Positions 38,383 to 46,175 of a DNA stretch of 57,497 bases are shown here, piece after piece. The notes beneath the pieces were generated by a model. The model was not told where the DNA came from, made no database searches, and saw nothing but the letters and a program-made list of their open reading frames with translations. The stretch's first letter is position 1, and each line of letters starts with the position of its first letter. The DNA is from Burkholderiales bacterium (GTDB lineage Bacteria; Pseudomonadota; Gammaproteobacteria; Burkholderiales; Burkholderiaceae_C). The stretch covers positions 1-57,497 of the forward strand of contig JAGWUS010000021.1 of the NCBI GenBank assembly GCA_028868305.1, written 5' to 3'. Both the position numbers and the translations under genes were made by a program.

Positions 38383-39420
38383 GTGAACCACCGTCCTATT
38401 CCCGCCGAACGACTGCCCGAGCTGCTGCGCCGCATGCCCAAGGCCGAGCTGCATATGCACATTGAGGGCTCTCTGGAGCCTGACATGATTTTTGCCATGG
38501 GTCAGCGCAATCAGGTGCCGCTGAACTATCCCAGCGTGGACGCCCTGCGCCAGGCCTATGTGTTCAACAACCTGCAGGAGTTTCTGGACATCTACCATGC
38601 GGGCACCACGGTGCTCAAGACCGAGCAGGACTTTTACGACATGACCTGCGCCTACCTGGCGCGTGCCCAGGCCGATAACGTGCTGCATACCGAAATCTTC
38701 TTTGACACACAGACGCACACTGGCCACGGCCTCAGTGCGGAGGTGGTGATCAATGGCCTGCACCGCGCCTGTATGGACGCCCCGGCAAAGTACGGAATGA
38801 GCGCCTCGCTGATTCTGTGCTTCCTGCGCCATCTGAGCGAAGCCGAGGCGTTTGAATGCCTGGAGCAGGCGCTGCCGTTGCGCGACAAGATTGTGGGCAT
38901 TGGCCTGGCCTCCAGCGAACTGGGGCACCCGCCTGAGAAGTTTGTAAAGGTGTTTGCCCGAGCCCGCGAATTGGGTTTTCGCCTGGTGGCCCATGCGGGC
39001 GAAGAGGCACCACCCGCCTACATCTGGAGCGCACTGGATGTGCTCAAGGTGGAGCGTATCGACCATGGTGTGCAGGCCATCCATGATGCAGCACTGATGC
39101 GCCGCCTGGCCGAGAGCCGCATCCCTCTGACGGTGTGCCCGCTGTCCAACCTCAAGCTCCAGGTGTTCAAACACCTGTCGGAGCACACCCTGGGGCGCAT
39201 GCTCGATGCGGGCATCATGGCCACCGTCAACTCGGATGATCCGGCTTACTTTGGCGGCTACATTAACGAGAACTTTACGCAGACCTTTGCGGCGCTGGGG
39301 CTGACATCGCAGCACGCCTACACCCTGGCACGCAACAGCTTTGAAGCCAGTTTTCTGGAAGCAACGTCCAAAGCCCGCCTGATGCATCGGCTGGATAGTG
39401 TGTTTGCCAGCTTTAGTTAG
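38383..39420 (+). CDS. Adenine deaminase (adenosine-deaminase superfamily)
   Basis: Zinc hydrolase of 345 residues converting adenine to hypoxanthine, or possibly adenosine to inosine. Zinc ligands appear in PKAELHMHIEGSLEP (HxH), HAGEEAPP, RIDHGVQAI and VNSDDPAYFGGY. FNNLQEFLDIY and FFDTQTHTGHG match the adenine-deaminase branch (Pseudomonas PA0148 type) better than classical Add, as far as I can judge by memory. GTG start with GGAGG six bases upstream. Its product feeds XdhAB encoded in the same window. Confidence 0.88.
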   Translation: MNHRPIPAERLPELLRRMPKAELHMHIEGSLEPDMIFAMGQRNQVPLNYPSVDALRQAYVFNNLQEFLDIYHAGTTVLKTEQDFYDMTCAYLARAQADNVLHTEIFFDTQTHTGHGLSAEVVINGLHRACMDAPAKYGMSASLILCFLRHLSEAEAFECLEQALPLRDKIVGIGLASSELGHPPEKFVKVFARARELGFRLVAHAGEEAPPAYIWSALDVLKVERIDHGVQAIHDAALMRRLAESRIPLTVCPLSNLKLQVFKHLSEHTLGRMLDAGIMATVNSDDPAYFGGYINENFTQTFAALGLTSQHAYTLARNSFEASFLEATSKARLMHRLDSVFASFS

Positions 39421-39428
39421 TGTTTTCC

Positions 39429-39467
39429 GGTAGCGACTTGGCGCGTCAGGCGTGCTACCATTTTTTT
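39429..39467 (+). terminator. Probable terminator after the adenine deaminase gene
   Basis: GGTAGC pairs with GCTACC across a 19-nt GC-rich loop and is followed by A and seven T. Confidence 0.65.
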
Positions 39468-39498
39468 ATAAGCCCCAGGCAAAATGTAAGGACGTCAT

Positions 39499-39879
39499 AT
39501 GGAACAGGTAGCGACGATTGGCAAGTTGTTGATCGTGGACGATAGCAAGGTATCGCGTATGCGCATCCGGGCTTTTTTTGCCGGCCATTGTCCGGCATGG
39601 GAGATCGAGGAAGCGGGTTCTGGCGACGAAGCCGTTGCGCTGGCGTCCACCTTTCGCCCAAATTTCGTAACGATGGACGTGAACATGCCTGGCATGTCTG
39701 GTTTTGAGGCAGCCGATTTGCTGCTGATGCATAACGCGGCGGTGCGTGTGGTCATGCTGACGGCCAATATCCAGGAAAGCAGCAAGAAGCTGGCAGCTGC
39801 GCGGCATATCGGATTTGTCGCCAAGCCGCCCACTGAAGCCAGCCTGACCCAGGCCTTGGTTTTCCTGCTGGAGGCCTGA
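39499..39879 (+). CDS. Single-domain CheY-like response regulator
   Basis: Receiver domain only, 126 residues. The acidic pocket is in LLIVDDSKVSR, the phosphoacceptor aspartate in FVTMDVNMPGMSG, the switch threonine in VVMLTANIQ, and the conserved lysine in FVAKPP. No output domain, so it acts by protein contact. It overlaps the CheC gene as TGATG. No kinase is encoded nearby. Confidence 0.93.
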   Translation: MEQVATIGKLLIVDDSKVSRMRIRAFFAGHCPAWEIEEAGSGDEAVALASTFRPNFVTMDVNMPGMSGFEAADLLLMHNAAVRVVMLTANIQESSKKLAAARHIGFVAKPPTEASLTQALVFLLEA

Positions 39880-40499
39880 TGAAAACGCTAACCGAGCTGG
39901 AGCAGGATGCACTGACGGAGGTATTCAATATCGGCGTAGGGCTGGCCGCTGACGTGTTGAGCCAGATGGTCAACGAAACGGTGCGGCTGTCTGTTCCCTT
40001 GGTCGAACTGACTAGCCAGGAAGTGGCATCTGTCCAGTTCCATGACCGCGAAAACCGACCCCTGTGTGCCATCCGGCAGACCTATTCGGGTGAAGTGACT
40101 ACCGATGCCATCCTGATGTTTCCGGTAGAAAACAGCCTAGAGTTGGTGCGCTCCATGGTTGGCAGTGACATTCCGCTGGAGCAACTCACCGAGATGGAGC
40201 AGGATGCTATGGCCGAGATCGGCAACATCATTCTCAATGCCGTGATTTCGCAGCTGTCCTCCACGCTGGACTTGAGTTTTGATGGCTCGCTGCCAGAAGT
40301 AAGCATGGTCACGGGTGAAACTATCTTTGCCGATTTCGGACAATTCCATGCGCAGGGGGATGGCCAGGCATCCGTGCTTATGCTCACCATCGATTTTGAA
40401 CTGAGTACGCGCCAGGTCAGTGGCTACCTGGCCTTCCTGCTGGATATTCCCTCCAGTGAAAAACTCATCTCCCGCCTTGACCGTTTTATCAACGGTTGA
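39879..40499 (+). CDS. CheC-family phosphatase
   Basis: Protein of 206 residues with two pseudo-symmetric CheC active-site motifs of the E..N type: LTEVFNIGVGLAADVLSQ near the N-terminus and AMAEIGNIILNAVIS near the middle. Such proteins remove phosphate from CheY-like receivers, and the receiver gene directly upstream is its obvious partner. Start overlaps the regulator's stop. No chemotaxis genes adjoin it. Confidence 0.9.
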   Translation: MKTLTELEQDALTEVFNIGVGLAADVLSQMVNETVRLSVPLVELTSQEVASVQFHDRENRPLCAIRQTYSGEVTTDAILMFPVENSLELVRSMVGSDIPLEQLTEMEQDAMAEIGNIILNAVISQLSSTLDLSFDGSLPEVSMVTGETIFADFGQFHAQGDGQASVLMLTIDFELSTRQVSGYLAFLLDIPSSEKLISRLDRFING

Positions 40500-40508
40500 C
40501 GGATTCGC

Positions 40509-41516
40509 ATGACCGTTATTGAATCCCAAGGCGCAGAACAGATCGCCCAAAGCTGGCTGCTGGATGCCGTGCAGATGGGGCTGATTGTGTTGAACGATCA
40601 GGGGCAGATTGTGCTCTTCAACCACTGGATGGCACAGCGCTCCGGCCTGACTTCGGCTGAAGTGTTAGGGCGCACCCTGGAAGACGTGTTTCCGGAAGTT
40701 GCACAAAGCCGCGTGGGCAAGGCCGTGCAGACTTGCCTGGCCACGGGTTTTCCTTCTCTGCTGTCTAACTCGCTTCACCCTACGCCGTTTCCCCTGTTTG
40801 CAGGTATTGCGCAGCGCCTTGCAGGTGAGCGGGTGCAGCAATCGGTGCGCATTCAGGCTTCGCCAGCGGGAGCCATTCGCCAGGTGCTGGTTGAAGTTGG
40901 TGACGTGTCAGGTGCTGTGCGCCGTGAACGTATGTTGACCCAGCAGGCGGTGCAGCTCAAGATCTTGTCCAGCATGGACTCTCTCACCGGACTGGCGAAT
41001 CGGCGCAGTCTGGATCAAGTGCTGGAGCGCGAGTTCCGGCGTGCCGTGCGTTCCTGTCATCCGGTGGCGGTAGTGCTGATCGACATTGACGCGTTCAAGT
41101 TATACAACGACACCTACGGGCACCAGGCGGGTGATCGTTGCCTTATTGAGGTGGCCCGTGTGCTCGGGCAGTCCCTCAAACGGTCTGGCGATCTGGCCGC
41201 ACGCTATGGCGGTGAAGAGTTCCTGCTGATCCTGCCCGAAACCGATCTGCAGGGCGCTCTTGCGGTGGCGCGGGCCATGCGGGCCGATGTGGAGGCACTG
41301 GGGTTGCCGCACACGGGCAGCGCCCACCACGGAGTCATTACCATCAGCCAGGGAGTCGCGGCGACCATTCCGGATAAAGCCGATACGTTTGATGGCTTGC
41401 TGGCGCTGGCGGATGTGGCCCTGTACGCTGCCAAGCGCGCAGGACGCAACCGGGTGGCAGCCATGCGTGGGGCGACCGAGCTCGACTCCGATATCGTGCT
41501 GGCGCCGCCTCTCTAA
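40509..41516 (+). CDS. PAS-GGDEF diguanylate cyclase
   Basis: Protein of 335 residues: a PAS-like sensor (QMGLIVLNDQGQIVLFNHWM, residues about 10-140) joined to a GGDEF domain. The active site is YGGEEFLLILPE, an active variant, and an RxxD inhibitory site (RSGD) sits five residues before it, so product feedback is expected. No membrane segment, so cytoplasmic. Nine bp after CheC, it is probably the output of the regulator/CheC module, making cyclic di-GMP. Confidence 0.93.
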   Translation: MTVIESQGAEQIAQSWLLDAVQMGLIVLNDQGQIVLFNHWMAQRSGLTSAEVLGRTLEDVFPEVAQSRVGKAVQTCLATGFPSLLSNSLHPTPFPLFAGIAQRLAGERVQQSVRIQASPAGAIRQVLVEVGDVSGAVRRERMLTQQAVQLKILSSMDSLTGLANRRSLDQVLEREFRRAVRSCHPVAVVLIDIDAFKLYNDTYGHQAGDRCLIEVARVLGQSLKRSGDLAARYGGEEFLLILPETDLQGALAVARAMRADVEALGLPHTGSAHHGVITISQGVAATIPDKADTFDGLLALADVALYAAKRAGRNRVAAMRGATELDSDIVLAPPL

Positions 41517-41542
41517 CCGCTCCCCAGTACAATATTGCCCCG

Positions 41543-41576
41543 AGGCCCGCTGCTCCGGCGGGCCTTGCTTTTGGTG
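41543..41576 (+). terminator. Probable terminator after the diguanylate cyclase gene
   Basis: AGGCCCGC and GCGGGCCT form a stem with a 7-nt loop, followed by TGCTTTT. Confidence 0.7.
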
Positions 41577-41601
41577 TTTCGGAGCCATGTAGAGGACTAC
41601 C

Positions 41602-42714
41602 ATGTATAAAAACCTCGCAGCCACGTTCGTGGCCGCCTGCTGTTTCTTCGCTGCACCCCAGGGTGCCATTTCCCAAACTTCTTCCGCCAAAGACGCGCCC
41701 GGACCCGAACCGCTCAAGGTGGGTTTTGTCTATGTGGCACCGCTTATGCCCACGGGCTGGGTGCACCAGCATGAGTTGGGGCGCCAGGCGGTCGATGCGG
41801 CTTTGGGCAAACGGGTGCAGACCACCTTCGTGGAAAACGTGGCCGAAGGCCCCGACGCCGAGCGCGTGATCCGCGATCTGGCCCGCCAGGGCAACAAGCT
41901 GATCTTCACGCCCAGCTTTGGCTACATGGAGCCCACGCTCAAGGTAGCGCAGGAATTTCCGGACGTGAAGTTCGAGTCCATCACCGGCTACAAGACCGCG
42001 CCCAATGTGGCTGCAGCCAATGCGCGCTATTACGAGGGTCGCTACTTGGCCGGCATCGCCGCCGGGCGCATGACCCAATCCAATCTGGCCGGCTATGTCG
42101 CGGGCTTCCCCATTCCCGAAGTGTTGCAGGGCATCAATGCCTTCACGCTGGGCATGCGCTCGGTCAACCCCAAGGCCGAAGTGAAAGTGGTCTGGCTCAA
42201 CGCCTGGTTCGACCCCACGCGCGAACGCGATGCGGCCATGACGCTGTTCAACCAGAACGCGGATGTGGTGGCATTCCACACGGGTTCTGACGCGGTGATG
42301 GTGGCGGCGCAGGAGCGCGGCAAGTTCGCCGTGGCCTACCACTCCGACATGCGCAAGGTGGCACCGGATGCGCAGATCGTGGCCGTCACCCACCAGTGGG
42401 GCGGCTACTACACCGCACGCACCAAGGCTGTCCTGAACGGTACCTGGACCAGCGGTAGCGTGTGGGGTGGTGTGAAGGATGGCATGATCCGCGTCGGCGA
42501 CTTTGGCAGCAAGGTGCCCAAGGCGGTCCAGGTCGAGGTGCTGAAAGCGCAACAAGCTATTGCTGCCGGCAGGCTGCATCCGTTTTACGCGGCACAGCCT
42601 GTGTTCGACAACGAGGGAAAGGAAGTGATTGCCAAAGGGCAGACCCTGACCGACGGCCAGATTCTTGGCATGAACTGGCTGGTGGCTGGCGTGCAGGGCA
42701 AGGCCGGCCGCTGA
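41602..42714 (+). CDS. Orphan BMP-family binding protein
   Basis: Second BMP/PnrA-type binding protein, 370 residues, related along its length to the transporter lipoprotein at 28604 (TTFVENVAEGPDAERVIRD, FGYMEPTLKVA). Unlike that one it has an ordinary signal peptide (AATFVAACCFFAAPQGAIS) and no lipobox cysteine at the cleavage site, so it is probably soluble in the periplasm. No permease or ATPase gene accompanies it; it may deliver another purine to the transporter encoded 15 kb away. It lies 18 bp before guaD, which suggests guanine or guanosine as ligand. Confidence 0.9.
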   Translation: MYKNLAATFVAACCFFAAPQGAISQTSSAKDAPGPEPLKVGFVYVAPLMPTGWVHQHELGRQAVDAALGKRVQTTFVENVAEGPDAERVIRDLARQGNKLIFTPSFGYMEPTLKVAQEFPDVKFESITGYKTAPNVAAANARYYEGRYLAGIAAGRMTQSNLAGYVAGFPIPEVLQGINAFTLGMRSVNPKAEVKVVWLNAWFDPTRERDAAMTLFNQNADVVAFHTGSDAVMVAAQERGKFAVAYHSDMRKVAPDAQIVAVTHQWGGYYTARTKAVLNGTWTSGSVWGGVKDGMIRVGDFGSKVPKAVQVEVLKAQQAIAAGRLHPFYAAQPVFDNEGKEVIAKGQTLTDGQILGMNWLVAGVQGKAGR

Positions 42715-42732
42715 AGGTTTAAGCTAGCGGCC

Positions 42733-44067
42733 ATGAAAGCCTACCGCGCCTCTCTCCTCTGGTTTGCCCCGCACAGCGAGGGGCCTGCGCGTGCCCTGTT
42801 TGAAGAAGACGGCATGCTGGTGGTCGGCCCCAATCCGCAGGGCGTGCAGGTGGTGCAGGCCATCGGCGCCTGGCGCACGGTCTCGGCGCAGTACCCCGGA
42901 GTGGCGGTGGAGCATTGGCCGGGCCGCATCATTGCACCGGGCTTTGTCGATCTGCATGTGCACTTTCCGCAGACCAATGTGATTGGTTCGCCAGCATCTG
43001 GATTGCTGCCATGGCTGGAAAACTACACCTTTCCTGAAGAAAAGCGCTTTGCAGCCCCCGAATACAGTGCACAAGCAGCTACGTTTTTTGTAGCGGAATT
43101 GCTGCGCAACGGGGTGACGACGGCGCTGACCTTTGCCACTTCGCACCCCGAGTCGGTCAACACTCTGTTCAACGAGGCACAGGCCCGGCGCCTGCGCCTG
43201 ATCACAGGCCTGTGCCTGATGGACCGGCACGCGCCGGCCGACCTGCTGAACCAGCCCTCAACGCCTAGCGGCCACGATGCCACCGAGCAAAGCCTGCGCG
43301 ACACCGAGGCCCTGATCCAGCGCTGGCATGGGGTGGACCGGCTGGGCTATGCGATCACCCCGCGCTTTGCCCCCACCAGCACCGAGGCGCAGTTGCGCGG
43401 GGCAGGGGAACTGGCCGCGAAGTACCCGGAGGTATGGATCCAGTCGCATGTGGCCGAGAACAAGGACGAAATCGCCTGGGCGGAGGAACTGTTCCCGTTC
43501 TCGCGCAGTTACCTGGCCACCTACGACCACTTCGGCCTGATGCGCAACCGCGCCATCTACGCCCACTGCATTCACTTGGACGACGACGACCGGGCCCTGA
43601 TGCGCAGCACCGGCGCAGCGGCGGCGGTCAGTCCGACCAGCAACCTGTTTCTGGGCAGCGGCTTTTTCGATTACGTGGGTGCAGACCGCGTGGGCTTCCA
43701 GTACGGGCTGGCCAGCGATGTGGGCGGCGGAACGAGCTTCAGCCCGTTCCACACCATGCTGGCGGCCTATTACGTGGGGCGTGCCAGTGTCGAAGGATTG
43801 CAAACCAAGCAAGGTCTGTCGCTTTCGCCGCAGCATCTGTGGTGGCAGCACTCGGCCGGCGCGGCCCGGGCTATGGGGCTGGAGGGCGTGGTGGGCAACC
43901 TGCTGCCGGGTTGCGAGGCCGATTTTGTCGTGCTGAACCCCCAGGCCACGCCGCTGCTGGCGCGCAAGACTTCCATCGCTTCGAATCTGGACGAACTGCT
44001 GTTTTCCATGATCGTGCTGGGGGATGACCGGTTGATCGAGAAAACGGTGATCTCTCAAGGCATTTGA
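42733..44067 (+). CDS. guaD: Guanine deaminase
   Basis: Amidohydrolase of 444 residues converting guanine to xanthine, the substrate of XdhAB. Metal ligands and family motifs: GFVDLHVHFPQTNVIGSPAS, IQSHVAENKDEI, YAHCIHLDDDD and LASDVGGGTSF. Follows the orphan BMP gene in probable operon. A stretch coding AQAATFFVAE resembles the dispersed GCTAC...GTAGC repeat. Confidence 0.95.
   Translation: MKAYRASLLWFAPHSEGPARALFEEDGMLVVGPNPQGVQVVQAIGAWRTVSAQYPGVAVEHWPGRIIAPGFVDLHVHFPQTNVIGSPASGLLPWLENYTFPEEKRFAAPEYSAQAATFFVAELLRNGVTTALTFATSHPESVNTLFNEAQARRLRLITGLCLMDRHAPADLLNQPSTPSGHDATEQSLRDTEALIQRWHGVDRLGYAITPRFAPTSTEAQLRGAGELAAKYPEVWIQSHVAENKDEIAWAEELFPFSRSYLATYDHFGLMRNRAIYAHCIHLDDDDRALMRSTGAAAAVSPTSNLFLGSGFFDYVGADRVGFQYGLASDVGGGTSFSPFHTMLAAYYVGRASVEGLQTKQGLSLSPQHLWWQHSAGAARAMGLEGVVGNLLPGCEADFVVLNPQATPLLARKTSIASNLDELLFSMIVLGDDRLIEKTVISQGI
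43069..43095 (+). repeat. GCTAC...GTAGC element inside guaD
   Basis: GCTAC and GTAGC flank a T-rich centre after GCACAAGCA, similar to the distal half of the dispersed repeats at 347 and 24348. In frame with guaD. Confidence 0.4.
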
Positions 44068-44081
44068 GACTCTTGCCCTCG

Positions 44082-44115
44082 TCGGAATTGCGCAAGTTGC
44101 TATTTAATTTGTAGC
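44082..44115 (+). repeat. Dispersed repeat, copy 3
   Basis: TCGGAATTGCGCAAGTTGCT followed by an A/T centre and GTAGC. Its first 14 bases also occur at 29938-29951, just upstream of the cls pseudogene. Confidence 0.6.
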
Positions 44116-44135
44116 GTTTCTTCGTTGTTGATGCA

Positions 44136-44232
44136 GTCACGCCGGCCTTGGTGGGGTATTGCGGGCGGCTCATGGTGCCAAATGCGCACAAATCGCCGCC
44201 CGCAATACCCCATCAAGGCTGATCGGCGTGAC
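44136..44232. repeat. Large imperfect inverted repeat (about 34-bp arms)
   Basis: The left arm (44136-44169) and right arm (44195-44232) are complementary except for a 4-nt bulge and one mismatch; the outer ends are GTCACGCCG and CGGCGTGAC, the inner stem contains GGGGTATTGCGGGCGGC. The loop is 25 nt. No transposase is near. Confidence 0.85.
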
Positions 44233-44401
44233 TTTTGGTTAGTGCGCCACTGCTGCTGCCAATGTAGAGGTATAGGCCGGTATTTTCCTGGTGCGCCAGG
44301 CGCTTGCCTGCCATTGGCCCCCCTCTGCCACCAAGTAAGCATGCGTACAAGGACTTTAAGTACCCAACTTACAATCATCGCCACACCAGGAGCCCTACCC
44401 C

Positions 44402-44974
44402 ATGAGCATCAAAAGCGACAAGTGGATTCGCCATATGGCCGAGACAACCGGCATGATTGAACCGTTCGAGCCCGGCCAGATTCGCCAGCATGACGGCAAG
44501 AAAGTTATCTCCTATGGCACCAGCAGCTACGGCTACGACATCCGCTGCGCCCCTGAATTCAAGGTGTTTACCAACATCCACAGCACGGTGGTCGACCCCA
44601 AGAACTTCGACGAAAAAAGCTTTGTCGATTTCCACGACGACGTCTGCATCATCCCGCCCAACAGCTTCGCGCTGGCCCGCACCATGGAGTATTTCCGAAT
44701 TCCGCGCAACGTGCTCACCGTCTGCCTGGGCAAGAGTACTTATGCGCGCTGCGGCATCATCGTCAACGTCACGCCGTTCGAGCCCGAATGGGAAGGCTAT
44801 GTGACGCTCGAATTCAGCAACACCACACCGCTGCCGGCCAAGATCTACGCAGGTGAAGGCTGCGCACAGGTGCTGTTCTTTGAGAGCGACAAGGACGACG
44901 TGTGCGAGACCAGCTACAAGGACCGCGGCGGCAAATACCAGGGCCAGCACGGCGTGACTTTACCCAAGGCATAG
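44402..44974 (+). CDS. dcd: dCTP deaminase
   Basis: Trimeric deaminase of 190 residues making dUTP from dCTP for thymidylate synthesis. Conserved segments: [38 protein letters not shown] and [19 protein letters not shown]. The family-length protein begins with [13 protein letters not shown], and AGGAG precedes the start. A GC-rich repeat follows the stop. Confidence 0.96.
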   Translation: MSIKSDKWIRHMAETTGMIEPFEPGQIRQHDGKKVISYGTSSYGYDIRCAPEFKVFTNIHSTVVDPKNFDEKSFVDFHDDVCIIPPNSFALARTMEYFRIPRNVLTVCLGKSTYARCGIIVNVTPFEPEWEGYVTLEFSNTTPLPAKIYAGEGCAQVLFFESDKDDVCETSYKDRGGKYQGQHGVTLPKA

Positions 44975-44982
44975 AAATATGG

Positions 44983-45058
44983 CCCCCACGCTCCGCCGCT
45001 GCGCGGGTCGCTGCCCCCCATGGGGGCCCTCGCGCCTTGGGGCGGCCCGGCGGCGCTC
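44983..45058 (+). repeat. GC-rich intergenic repeat, copy 1
   Basis: Starts CCCCCACGCTCCGCCG and contains GCCTTGGGGCGGCCCGGCGG. It forms strong hairpins and recurs in the same orientation at 45996-46069. I recall such elements between many Comamonadaceae genes, where they may end transcription. Confidence 0.85.
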
Positions 45059-45086
45059 AAGTTTTTCTTTCTGATAGGGGCACGCC

Positions 45087-45995
45087 ATGAGATGGGAAGG
45101 CAACCGCGAATCGGACAACGTGGAAGACCGTCGCAGTGGTGGCGGGTCTGGTGGAGGCTTCAGTAGCGGTGGTCTGGGCAGCTTGCTCGGGGCTCTGCTG
45201 GGCAGCCGGCTAGGCGTGGGCAGCATCGTGGTTGCGCTGTTGGGTAGCTGGGCACTTGGCATCAACCCGCTGACGATTCTGAGCCTGCTCAGCGGTGAGG
45301 GTGCTTCCACTGCCCAGATGCAGCAGGCGCCCGCGCACCGCCCGCCTGCGGACGACCAGATGGCCAGGTTTGTGTCCACTGTGCTGGCCGACACCGAAGA
45401 CGTCTGGACCGATGTCTTCAGCAAGGGTGGCGGTAATTACCAGCAGCCCAAGCTGGTGCTGTTTCGCGGTGCCACCCCCACGGCATGCGGCCAGGGCCAG
45501 AGCGCCATGGGGCCGTTTTACTGCCCGGCCGACCGCAAGGTGTACATCGACCTGGACTTCTACCAGACCCTGCAAAAGCAGCTGGGGGCTCCCGGTGACT
45601 TTGCCCAGGCCTATGTGATTGCCCACGAAGTAGGCCACCACGTGCAAAACCTGCTGGGCATCAGCGCCAAGGTCGAGCAGGCGCGCAGCCGCATGAGCGA
45701 GACCGAATACAACGCCCTGAGCGTGCGTGTGGAACTGCAGGCCGATTGCCTGGCCGGCGTGTGGGCCAACCATGCACAAAGCGCCCGCCAGTTGCTGGAG
45801 CAGGGCGATGTGGAAGAAGCCATGAATGCCGCCGCCCGTATTGGTGACGACGCCTTGCAGCGCAGCAGTGGGCGCGGCGTGGTGCCCGAGAGCTTCACCC
45901 ACGGCACCAGCGCCCAGCGTCAGCGATGGTTTGCGGCTGGCCTGAAAAACGGCAGCGTCAAGGGCTGTGACACCTTTTCCGGCCGATCGCTTTAA
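45087..45995 (+). CDS. Neutral zinc metallopeptidase, YpfJ family
   Basis: Predicted membrane-anchored metallopeptidase of 302 residues. A Gly/Ser-rich N-terminus ([15 protein letters not shown]) and a hydrophobic segment ([16 protein letters not shown]) are followed by the catalytic domain with [13 protein letters not shown] as zinc motif and [15 protein letters not shown] carrying the third ligand region. [20 protein letters not shown] is the usual family segment. Substrate unknown. Flanked by two copies of the same intergenic repeat. Confidence 0.92.
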   Translation: MRWEGNRESDNVEDRRSGGGSGGGFSSGGLGSLLGALLGSRLGVGSIVVALLGSWALGINPLTILSLLSGEGASTAQMQQAPAHRPPADDQMARFVSTVLADTEDVWTDVFSKGGGNYQQPKLVLFRGATPTACGQGQSAMGPFYCPADRKVYIDLDFYQTLQKQLGAPGDFAQAYVIAHEVGHHVQNLLGISAKVEQARSRMSETEYNALSVRVELQADCLAGVWANHAQSARQLLEQGDVEEAMNAAARIGDDALQRSSGRGVVPESFTHGTSAQRQRWFAAGLKNGSVKGCDTFSGRSL

Positions 45996-46069
45996 CCCCC
46001 ACGCTCCGCCGCCGTGCGGGTCGCTGCCCCCCGAGGGGGGCTCATTTGCCTTGGGGCGGCCCGGCGGCA
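45996..46069 (+). repeat. GC-rich intergenic repeat, copy 2
   Basis: Same order of motifs as the copy at 44983-45058 (CCCCCACGCTCCGCCG, then CCTTGGGGCGGCCCGGCGG), with small differences in the middle. Confidence 0.85.
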
Positions 46070-46175
46070 AATTGGACCTTTTGTGGGAGTAGGGGATAAT
46101 GCGGGTTTGCCCCTAGACGCAGGGGCTGCCCCGCTATCGGATGGATAGCACCTTTTCTGGCTATGCCTGACCGAC

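Larger units (their letters stand above)
44068..44401. other. Gene-free stretch between guaD and dcd
   Basis: No coding potential seen. It holds a dispersed-repeat copy (44082-44115), a large imperfect inverted repeat (44136-44232), a smaller CCTGG...CCAGG hairpin near 44289-44302, and finally the dcd leader with AGGAG before the start codon. A TACAAT near 44369 could be a -10 for dcd but has no convincing -35. Confidence 0.6.

Noticed and set aside
38236..39387. 383-codon open frame opposite the adenine deaminase gene
   Set aside because: Shadow of a strongly conserved metal-dependent deaminase; no domain or ribosome site.
41344..42579. 411-codon open frame opposite the orphan BMP protein
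   Set aside because: Runs across the diguanylate cyclase end, a terminator and a conserved binding protein; composition is typical of antisense GC frames.
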